Both the position numbers and the translations under genes were made by a program. From the NCBI GenBank assembly GCA_030549495.1, contig JAUIRK010000969.1:372001-436000 (forward strand): a stretch of DNA of 64,000 bases. Direction: 5' to 3'. The notes below the pieces were generated by a model. That model was not told the origin of the DNA and ran no database searches. It was given only the letters and a program-made list of their open reading frames with translations. This document shows positions 49,001 through 61,000 of this stretch, piece after piece (within the stretch, counting starts at the first letter, position 1; the number at the start of each line of letters is the position of its first letter). This DNA is from Nectonema munidae (taxonomy: Eukaryota > Nematomorpha > Nectonematoida > Nectonematidae).

Positions 49001-52000
49001 TAAACACTTTATAATAGGCGAAAAGTTCTAAATATCTTAAAATGTGTTTAAATTCTAAAAACAGTTTTTACAGTGTAATTTCATCTTCATAAACTTTATA
49101 TCAATAAATGTATGGAAAGACACTTATAAAATTATTAAAAAAACAAAATTAAACAATTAAATAGGAAAATTTTATAGTGTCAAGTTAAAAAGGTCATGTT
49201 CATAAAATTTTGACATCACATATAAATTATTTATGCTTTAATTCACGCTCGCTACATCTAAAGAAATTTTTTCCATTTTATTCAGCTGAATTTAGTGAAT
49301 TTATGGATGCATGTTTTATTAGTCATATCGGTAGGTTACTTTCAATAAAACTTAAACTTCACTATAGACTATTTTATTATTCATCAAATCACTGAAAAAA
49401 GAAATTAGTTATATTAACTAATTTACTTAATTCAGCTGACGATGGATAAAATTACTAACCAGGTTCGTTATTTCAACTAACTTTTAGTTGAGAAAAGTAA
49501 TGTATTAGTTGAACTTTGACAGATGAATCAACTATATAAACTAGTTAAAATAAGTATTTTATTAGTTAATCTAATTTAAATAATTTATTGTTAATCATTA
49601 TAGAGTAGATCTTGAACACACACATGCAGATATAGACAAAAACGATAGTCACTCACGATTCGTTATCTATATAATAATAGGCTGGCGTCCGACTAGTAGT
49701 ATATATTTTTAAACAGGCTATTTTAAAATTCTAGCCGGATTGCGGGATTGCCGGATTAGTGATGGTCAACCTGTGATATAATAAATATATTAAAAATTGA
49801 AAAGAAAATTTTATTGAAAAAATTAATATTTAACTTACACTTGATCTTTGTTGTTATTAATATTTGAAATGGTTGACAAAATTTTTTCATTAATTTATGA
49901 TTTTTTATCGATTTGAAATATACAATATTGAATATACGTAAAAGTTTTATCAAGTTTTTCTGGAAATTTGAAATTGAAAATGTATATATAGTAGCAAGCG
50001 AAACCAACAAAAGCTTCTAAAAAATTCATTGAGGAACAAAACTTGACATTCTCTAATAGTAAAAAAATGTTTTTTTTCAAAAGATAATATGTTTTTCTCT
50101 GTAAATATTCCAATATTTTTATCTTGATCACCTTTTTCTTTAATTATAAGATGTTCCAAATTTTCCCCACAAATTTTGGCTAACATAAATAAAGCTAAAA
50201 TGTTTTTTATATCTGAAAACAAAAGATTTATAATTTGATTTTAATAGAAATTATCGTAAAAAATACCTTTATCTTGGCTATTTATATTTACTACATTCTT
50301 TTGTTTCAGATTCAATTGATATGTGTTGGAAATTGTGTTGGATTTGATCATCTTTTTAAATAGTTGATAATATTCACCAATTTCCGATATAAAATGCTTT
50401 TTTATGTCTTTATATCCATTTCTTATTTCTAATTTATTAGACTCCTTCATAATCTAAAAATTAAAAATACAAAAGATAGAACTAATTATACGTTAATACA
50501 AAATGTTAAAAATTCACTTTACCTGGTCATATTCTCTCAAAAAATGGTAATCATCCATAATTTTTTAATTGACACAAAATCCTTAACAATTTCTCTTCTT
50601 TTTTTGGAAACGTTATTTGCATTCGCATATCAACTTGTGTTGAATCACGATTTGTTTTAACGAATTCATTTTTTAACCCAACTTTATGGTTATCAGAAGC
50701 CAATTCGCTTTCAGGAATTAATTCATTTGGTAAATAATTTTTCATACCATTGAGAACAGGGGAAATATGATTTTTCTTCTTTTCCGCAATTTCACTTCTT
50801 TTATATATGAATCTTGGGTTTTTCGTTCATTTCTTCATTTATATTTTAAGCGTTCCTTCCAAAACACCTAAAAAAGTATTATTATGTTATTATATTTGAT
50901 TCAAAATTAACTTTTTTTGTTTCAAGAGGTCAATTGGTTTCTGAAGATATATCTGGAAACTCAGTAACGAAACTACAATTTGCTTATACATTGGTGTAGA
51001 TGGATATCTAAAAATAAAATACATAAAATTTAATTAATATTTAATTAAGAGCAAGTTTCAATCAAAGTCATAAACTTACATCCCCCCCCTCTGAATTGAA
51101 TATAGAACTGACCTTCTATCTGAAGTAGATGGGTAGATTGTAACTTTAAAATGGAATCGATTTAAATTTCATTTTTAGGAGATCGTTGCCTGTTTTAAGG
51201 CATTTCGAAAAAGGAAGATTAAGAAATAATTATAAAAAATGTGTATTATAAAGCGGGTTTTAAAACCGATTACAACAAAAAAAATATTACTTTTCTAGAA
51301 GGTGAAGCAAATTTGACATGAACATAAATATTTCATGGCAAACAAATTATTTTTAAATCCAAAACATTACAAAGAATTAAAGTAAGAAATTTCGTTAAAA
51401 TTATATTCCACGAGCTTAATTTCGAGAGTTTCACATTTTTTATGCGAAATTTTTCATAGCATTTAAAATATTTCATGTATAAAATTAAAAATCAATTTTA
51501 TTTCTATATTAAGTGATCAACAAATAAAAAAACTACCTTTTTTAGGCTATCTATTATCTAAAATTTAGAAATGTTTATTTGCTAAGATTCTCATAATTTT
51601 AGTACTTTAAAGTAATTTGACACAAAACATTGTAATAAAACAACGTTTAATTGCAAACAGTGTTTTAAGGATAAAAATTATATTCAAAAAATACCAAAAT
51701 CGAATATATGGATTTGTTGATAAATATACAAATCATTTAAGTCAAGAAATATGTAAGTAAGAAAAATAAGTTTAGCATTAAATAAGTTTTTACGAAAAAA
51801 TATATGTGGAAGATGTGCTACAATGACTTAACCGGACCAATTAAGACCATTTTAAAGGACTCGCGTCCTCTTAAAAGATAAAAGTAATCGTCCTTTACCT
51901 TTAGGTGTCATAATCTATAGTTTCGAAACGTATGCTTTAAAATCATTATCTATCTAAATCTGATCAATAAAGTAAAGTAAATACAAACTTTTGCTAACAG

Positions 52001-55000
52001 CGGGCTTAGATATAAATGCAAAAATTTTCTCCTGACTACCAAAACTTTGACAAATTTGGAGTTTTTTCTGTTCAGTTCGGGTTGCATTGATTATGGGGTG
52101 TTTGGCTAATTTGATGAAGGATAAAAACTTTTTAGATGAACAAAAATACTGCTCTACACCTCGCCTCTCACACTGGTGAACTTGCTCTTATCCAACTTCT
52201 TCTCTCTAAAGGAAGTAAATTGAACTTGCTAAACGTAAGAATGAACAATTTTGAAATAACTCTTTTGTTTCTTAAATACTCTACTTATATAAATTTTTAC
52301 AATATTTTGTATATAATTGATAAGATTTTTTTCTTTAAGACTATGAACAATAAGCCTACGGATAAAGTTAGTAAACATATCATAAAATTAATACAACGGC
52401 ATAATAACTTCGTTAGTTAGTACAAAAATCTTTATAATACTTGGCTATAATAACGTCAAAACATTTGACAAATTCAAGAAGTTTAAAAAAAGACCCGCCC
52501 AGGCATATATTGGGGGTCTCAAATCCAGTCGGGTTATGCGCTCCCTGTTGCTCTATAATGTTCTTGCATGTTTTACAGAATCAGGACAACGATTTTGATT
52601 TAATTAAAAAAATTTTCAAGTATTTTTACAAGTCAATTCAAAAAAACTAAATCCTTTATTTTTCAAATTTTTTATGTGGACAAGTTTTAGTGGTAAATAA
52701 AAGTACCCTTTTAATGGCATAGTGAAATTAATTTTATGTGTAGAGATTATGTTGAGTATTATTTTAAATTCAATTAAGTTATGTTTATTTTGATTGTTAC
52801 ATTATTGATGTTTAGAAAAATTTTGACCAATCAAATTTATCTTCCTGCTATTTTTTTCTTTTTTAGGCGAAAAATTTATCTCCACTTGACATAGCTTCTA
52901 AAAATGGGAACGTAGAAACTTGCACAGAACTGATTGCCTCCTTCGAACAAGACTTACCGAATGAGAAAAAACAAAAAGTTGACGTACATAAAATGCATTT
53001 GTTGAATTGTGTCGACTAATGTGTACGTCTTATTTTTCTTGAATAGCTCATGAAGAAAGCCTTGTTGACAGCCGCAAAAAATAAGAGGTGGAATGTTGTC
53101 GAAAGTTTTTTGAAGAGTGAAGCCATCCATCTCAATGATGTGATTGACGAAGAGACAGGAAACTCTTTGATTCACTTGGCCGTTCTTTCTCAAAAGGAGT
53201 CCGTTATCTACAACCTACTAAATCTTAACGCTTCACTTCTAATTCCCAACAAAGTAATATGCACAAAATATTTTGAAATAATCTGATTTTATAAAATATT
53301 TCATTTTTTTACTGATGTGAAAATCCCTGGGTTTAGGAAAACTCGGTCTCACAAACTCGTTCTCGGATACTCTTTCTTAAATTCACATTGAATATTAAAA
53401 TGAACATGTTCTCTAAAAGAGATTCTGAAAGGCAAATAAAATGTAAAATCTCTTGAGATATATTATTTAGATTGAGTATACAAAAGTATTAAAGGATTTT
53501 TATAAAAAAAAAAGAAAGGAAACTTTGTCTCAGAAATTTCGTTCTTAGAAAGAAAACTGAGTTGACTATATAGCTCGCGGTAACTGACCATTTGAAAAAA
53601 CTACTTACTTACTAATTATATATAACTTATAATTAAAATAATTTGAGACCCAGTTTTCTGAGAGCTTATTTTCCATTCAAAGTTTTCTGAGACTTTGTCT
53701 TCCTGGTGACTCAAAATCCAAAAGGTTGCACTATATCTTTTACTGGATTAAGCTTGGAAAAGGTTTCTCTGTTGTGTATTGATGAAATGAAAACTTATTT
53801 ACCAGAACAAAGAACTGCCCCTCCATCTGGCTTGCTCAAAGGACAACTACGCAATAGCTAAAGTATTGCTCGAGTCGAGTTGTGGAGTGGTGAATGCGAA
53901 AACGAAAGAATCGCTCACTTCCTGCCACATCGCAATACAAAATCAACAACCAAGCATTCTCAGATTGCTCATAAGTTTTGGGTGTGACATAGAACAGTCT
54001 TGTGGGCACGTATGCAATATTTAAATCGTTATCAATATTAGCGGATTCAAATTTTGCGATAATGGAGCTCTTTATTATATTAAATTAGAACAACCATTAA
54101 TCTATATTCCAAACACTCGGATTTATATACACAATTTCATTTCCATTATTTTATGTATATTTTATGTTAGTTACAGTTGGATAGTAAAACCATGGATTTC
54201 CTGAAATCTCTGAAAATTACAGCTAATTAGTAAACTTACTATGTCACTTACCATTTTTATGAATTTGCTAATGTTTTAAATGACATTCCAGTTATTTCCT
54301 AAAATGCCTATATAAAGTATCGATTTGACAAATTATCTATAATTTTAAAGAGGTCATAAAATATCTGGTTTCAAACTTTTTGGGTTGCATATTCAGATTG
54401 AAAAACAGTTAAATGTTTTATTATCACGAAAATTTAAGTAATATAAAATGTATCCGCGGATGCGGATTCGTATATCAAATTTGAAGCAGATGCAAATGCC
54501 GATGTCAGAATTAATTTTTGCGGATGCGTATATCGTAATCACTATTCAAGAAAACGCATGTTTTATACTTCTTTAGATATTTAGGGAGAAGATGTCAATG
54601 TATGTATGTGCTAACTTAAAGGAATACTTATGATTAAGATTTTGGATAAGGTAGAAATTCAAAATTCCGAAAAAAACTATGCCGAAAAATGTTTGAAAAT
54701 TGCGGATGCTGATGTTATTGCGGATGTGGAAAGCTATAAATGATGCGAGGATGAGGATATTAAGAGTATGTAAAAACTTTCGCGAATAATCCGCATTTGC
54801 AGATGCACATATCAGAACTTCTCTATATATACTCGTACACCTTCATAACCGACGATAATATGCTAATTTAACTAGATAGAGAACGGGGTTAATCGATTAA
54901 TCGATTCTTTATGTTGAAACTTGGAAACTATTTTTTTAAGACAAAATAATTATTTTTATGTGTTTATCCTAATAAATTGAAGTATCTACTATACAAGGTA

Positions 55001-58000
55001 GTAGGACAAAATCGCCCGTAGAACAAAATCCCTCATGGACAACTTTAATTGAGTAAGCAGTTCATTTTAAAATGCTAAAATATTTATTAAAAGACTAAAC
55101 ATGTGCTAAGTTAAATGCAATACCTAAAAGACCATCTAAATTCGTTTTTTTCTTTGTATGTTAGCTTACTGCCTTCCTCACAGGAAAAAAGATATGAGTG
55201 AACAACTGTTAGAAACATTATATTGATTGAGAACTATCACTCGTGTCTTTTTTCCTTTCCAATTGCATCTCCTTTCCGAAACTACTTAGGATACTTTTAT
55301 CTGTTAAAATTACCTTAATAAATTTCACTATTTTGCTGTTTATATATGATTTATTTTTACAGTATCTTAGTTTTCAATTTTAACCTGTTATTTATGTAGA
55401 AGGTTTTATAAAGGAGTAAACTCAAATTATAAGGAATCGGATTCTTATTAAATCCTCGCTTTTTCTTCTATTTTTCTTCCTGTTCTGTTATCCTTTGAAT
55501 AAAAATTTCAAAGTTTTTCCAATTTTTGGAGATTATATGGTTAAAAATATTATTTTAATTTTTATTTATTTATTTGGATTTTAAAAAAATATTTTATATC
55601 AACATACGTATTCATATTATTTTGCAGATTAGCGGTCGACAAGTTAGGTAGGCGTCCTTTGTTCGATTCGCGTTACTGACATCCATATCATCTGTGTTAT
55701 CTTACCGTTAATGCATACCGACAAATATAATACTATGTTTTTCATGCTACTTTCACATTTTCTTTTCAAATTAGTTCTTAACATTATAAGTTAAATACAT
55801 ATATAGTTTCTTTGCTCGTTTCCAAACATCCGTGCTTTCTGGAATCGCGCACTAAATTTTGGCAATTTTATGCTCCCGGTAATATATTTACTTCCTGCGT
55901 GCGTTATATGTATTTTCCATTTTAATGTATAAAAAGTAGAGCTTATTTTTATTTGATTTTATCGTTAAACATATATTAATCCAAAAATGGTTTCTCCACT
56001 TTTAATACTTACTTTCTCCTAACTTACATCAATTATAAAGAAATCAGTATCATTAAAGAAATTTCATATTCAAAATTCTTTCGATCAAAATATAAATTTC
56101 AAAAATTAGCTTTAATCAAAAATAAATTATGCCACAATCAAAACCGTCTGTTTCCTCATAAAAATTATCCGAATTTCTTCCATAACTTCTACGTAAACTT
56201 TTCGTCGAATAAAGTGTGTGGTGATCTAGTATGCTAAAAAAGAACCGTTACATAATAATAGCACCCTTTTATCTCATTACAAATTGCACTAATTAGGTTA
56301 ATTTTTGGTAATATATATGAAATAAAAGCACAAAATCGGAACTCTTCATTTTGAAGCAAAATTAAAAAATGAATTATTCCCCTAAATCGGTAATTAATAA
56401 TTTTGTTTATAGATTCTCGGGAAAACAAAAAAGACAATAATTCAGGAAAACTAAATTGAGTACAAATAAACAATTGTATTGGATATTGTTGATATTGAAA
56501 TGTTATAAATCTTACATTTCATTTATATGTTTTTCCAATTTTAACTGACTTTCCTCCCTTTTTTTAGTTGGAAGATAAACCTATTCATTTAGCAGTTCAA
56601 GAAAACAACAACAACCGCTGTCTAAAAACTTTGCTATGTTCTGGAGTTGATTTTAACTCGAAAAACTGGGTAAGTCTTTGTATCATTTTAATTCAAACCT
56701 TAGTATAACCTTTTATAATTACTATAACCTTTTTATGATTTGATCTGAATGTAATGCAACATGTGAATGGGAAACAATAAAAAGATTTGACAAAAATAAA
56801 GATTTAATTCTGTGGTATACCGTTTATATATAATTAGTATCTTAATTAATTTTGAAAAATTAAAAATCTAGTTGAATTTCTATTAGGTAAAATATTATTC
56901 TTTTTATCTTCGCAAAACATACAGCATTCAATTATCAAATTTTTCTGCCGTACGTTTGTTGTTCAAATTAAATATTTGAGAAATAGCAGAAATTAATTGG
57001 CAAAAATTCAATTTGAAGTTGGGGCAAAATCTAGAAAATTGCAAAAAGAAAGGAAGTAAAATCCATCTTGAAAGCATTCAAGTCCATATAATTGTAGACG
57101 AGTCTAATCTTTTGGGGGCGTGAGTAAGGTGGGATAGATACTGAGTTTCGATGTCTTGGGTTGGATCCAGCATCAAGCCTACTTTCCTCATAGTTCGATC
57201 AAGCGACGCAATGTGCCTTTGCTATGAAAACACACCTCGTTACCTTCACCTTTACCTTTACCTTTGTATATAAAAAGAAACACTTTGCAATAGAGAAATG
57301 AAGGGGAAAAAGGGGGTAAGCAATGTTTTGAATTCAAGCGCTCTTAAACCTATTAGTGCTGGGCTAAATTTGTCCCCTCAAGTGGTGGGGGCGTAAAGTG
57401 CCCCTCCCTATTTTTCTCGAGTTTTTTATAAATATATATTTCAACTATGCTGAATTCAGTGGTGATGTCCATTTTTTATCAAAATTAATCAAACGTGTCA
57501 AGAAATTAATTTACATATGACAGCTCATCTCAAAAAGGAAACTTTTTATCTAAATAATTATATAAAGTATTTTACACATATATACCCATCTTCAAGTATG
57601 CTAAATTCAGTGGTGTTATTCGTTTTTTAAATTAAAATCAATCAAATCTGTTAAAAATTTGATTTTATGTGACAGCTCATCTCAAAAAATAACTTTTTAT
57701 CTAAATAATTATATAAAGTTTTTTACACATCCAGAGGCGTGGCCAGCTGGTTGCAGAGCCCTATTGTTTTTTCAGGATATTTAAAAAACTTTTGAGAGTG
57801 AAAGTTACAGTCTGTATCAAATTTTGAGTTTAGTTCATAGAAACAAAAAATCTGAAATTTTGCCAAATGTGGATTGTTTCTACGATTATTTTATTTTCAA
57901 TAATTTGGCTATAAATGATGTTATCGCTTTTTATTGTTTTCTAGAATATTTTTGAAACTTTTTTTAAATCAATTATTCTATTTGTTCTTACCCTGTTGGC

Positions 58001-61000
58001 AAAATTTTATATTTTTCTCAAAGTTAAACACATCTTTTATATATTCGCAATTTGCTCACTAAGTTTTGTGCTATGTTTTATATGATGCCTTGATGTTTTT
58101 TAGTGCTCTATATCTTGACTGTCCTACTTTTCTATTCACGTGAAGAAAAATGTGAAAAAATGATGAAACTCATTTCAAACGATAAGATTAATTTTAGCAA
58201 AACGATTGGCTGTGTAATAGAGGTAGGAGTTATGGAAATAAACAAAATTTTGATTTTTCACCGGGGGCATTTTTACAGAGGTATTTTTACCGGGGGCATT
58301 TTTACCTGCAACCTAGAAATGTAATACGTAAATTGTATACAGGTTGACCATCAATTAATCCAGTAAATCAGTACTTTAGCGAAGTTTTGACAAATAATAA
58401 TCTTCGAACTTTGAAAACATATAAAACCAACGAATTTCACGTATTAAAATTTGGATGACAATTGTTTTTTGCGTTTGTATTTCAAAAAATTTATTGTTTG
58501 CTTTTCAAATTCAGGTATTGTCAGGTTTCAATAGTAAAGTTAGTATAAATTAGGTCTGTTGAATAGAAAAAGCATACAGCAATGAGGAAGTCTCAATGAA
58601 TTGTACAGCGTTTATGTTTGTTAATGTCGCAATATATCTATCTAAAAAGTTTCATAATCAAATTTGATCGTGAAGTTAAAGTTTGAAATGCCCACACAGA
58701 CAAGCATTGAAAGTTGCTTCAAGTATGAAAGGTCAAAGTAAAATAGACCAAGTTTTCAGAAATAAATTGTTGGCAAACGATGAACAGAACATTTGAAAGA
58801 AAATTCAAAGCTGTACAATCGAATAAAATACGATAAGTTCACTCGTGACTTCAAGAAAGAGTGGTTTGAAGGAAAAACTTGTCTAGAATTTTGCCTTGTT
58901 AAAAAGCAGCATTTTGTTTTACATGGAGGAATTTTTCCATGAGGGACAAAGAGAAAAATTACGCTTTTACTAAAAATTGGTTTTCAAATGGGAAGAACGC
59001 CTTAGACACGGAAAAGGGCTAACACGAAAAGTTGTTAAATCATGTTTTCACGTTTTCAATGTGGACTGAATGAAAAAAAAGATCTGAGTCTAATAAAGAA
59101 GTATCCACTTTAATTAATGATACCCAACTAGAAAAAAACAGGTGGGTTTTTCATTTTTTTTTCAGACACTTTTGTAAACCTTATGCTTCTTTCGTATCTG
59201 AAAAAGTATACAAAAAAAATTGTCATGAATGAAATCTTGAAATTTTTTTCCATAATGTCTAGAAGGATTCAACTTTTTTGAAAAAAACTTCCAAAAAAAA
59301 TAATTTATGGGATATTTCATGAATTCCAAATAAAAATAAAGATTTTTTTTATTGATATCACATTACTGAAATACTTAAAGTACATGTGCTTTAGCAATTT
59401 TAACTATATGTGCCACATTCTTTTTTGATAAAAATGTCTGCTTTACGTATAAAAAAGTCTTCCCGTCCAAAATTCTTTGTCTACCCCTCCAACTTCTATT
59501 TTAGGGCTACGCCACTGTACACATATATAAACATTTTCAAGCATTCTGAATTCAGTGGTGATATTCATTTTTATGGAAATCAATTAAACCTGTAAAAAAA
59601 TTAATTTATCTCAAAAAGAAACATTTTATACAAATAATTATATAAAGTTTTTTACACACATATACCCATTTTCAAGTGCGCTGTGTTTACTCGTGATATT
59701 CCTTTTTTTTTTTATAAAAATCAGTCAAACCTAAATAATTTAAATATGACAGTCTATGTCAAAATTAAAATTTTTATTCTTATAAATTTTTTTTATACAT
59801 TTCAAGTATGTAGAATTTAATGGTGATGTTCATTTTTTATGAAATCAATAAAACCTGTTAAAAAATCGATTAAACCTGTAAATCATTGTAATTATATAAA
59901 CTTCAAAATTAATTCTACTTGCAGTATTTCTCTGTTAATTATTTTCTTAATTTATTTAATAAACCACTTTAGGTGTTCACTAAAAATATTTCATTTGTGA
60001 GTAACTTATGTATCTCGATAGGACCTCCATCTTTTTGGCTACAAATTCGATACGGCTCGTAGTCTCTACGTCATATCTTCTATACTTTACAGTATTTAAT
60101 TTTGCTATTCATTCTATGATGATCCTTTCTTAGTAGCTATTTTCTTTAAAAATTTATTTTCTTTAATATGTGTTTGAAAAAAACTTTTTTAAGGATTTTT
60201 AAACAGATTTTTTTCTCTCTCAAAGCATTCTGATTAAAGAATCTTCTTGATGATCTTAGGCTTTTTTTATCAGTATCGTGTATTTTATTATCAGACCTGA
60301 ATATTTTTCAATCAATCTCAGTTCAAAGGTTTTTTTTTCTGATGAATCATTCGTAATGTTCTTTCTTAAGTTGTACACCTTCTTCTTCTAAAAGATTCTC
60401 TCTTTCACGCAAAAGGAAAAAGATGGACAAATTCAATTTATATAAAAATATCTTGATAGTGACTAAATTCTGACATGTTTGTATCTGTGCGATTTTTGAT
60501 AAATCTGACCTATTTTAAATTTTCAGATTTCTTACCCACCCATCTTAGTTAAATGATAATTGTAATCCTAGATGATAAGCTATAGATTTAAATATTTTTC
60601 ATTTGATTTTCCATTTAGTCAAGATGATACAAGTACATAAACTTAAAAGTCAAGTTTCAATAAAAATTTATTCAAATTCTCTTGCGACTCTTAGTCTCCA
60701 TGGGTTAAATAAAAATTGATTTTAATAGTGGGAAAGTTTGTCAGCTCAGTTAGAGAAGTAACGATTTCATACTAAGGCTTGCGATCTGTGTTTTATTCCT
60801 TTAAATTTTGATTCCTAAAACAAACGTTTGTATGAATAATAGATAAATCAATCTAAGCTATTCTCTTAAATTTTTAACGAAAATTAACGTTAAAAAACAA
60901 ATTTAGAAACATTTGGTTTGTGATTCACACTTTTGTAGGATTTTAATCAGAGTGTTATTTCTTTTTTTATTACTTCTTTGTATTTTTTCTTTCACTTCCC

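Noticed and set aside
55626-55680. A functional tRNA gene
   Set aside because: A- and B-box-like pieces exist, but I cannot pair an acceptor stem or place an anticodon loop, so only a low-confidence SINE head is kept.
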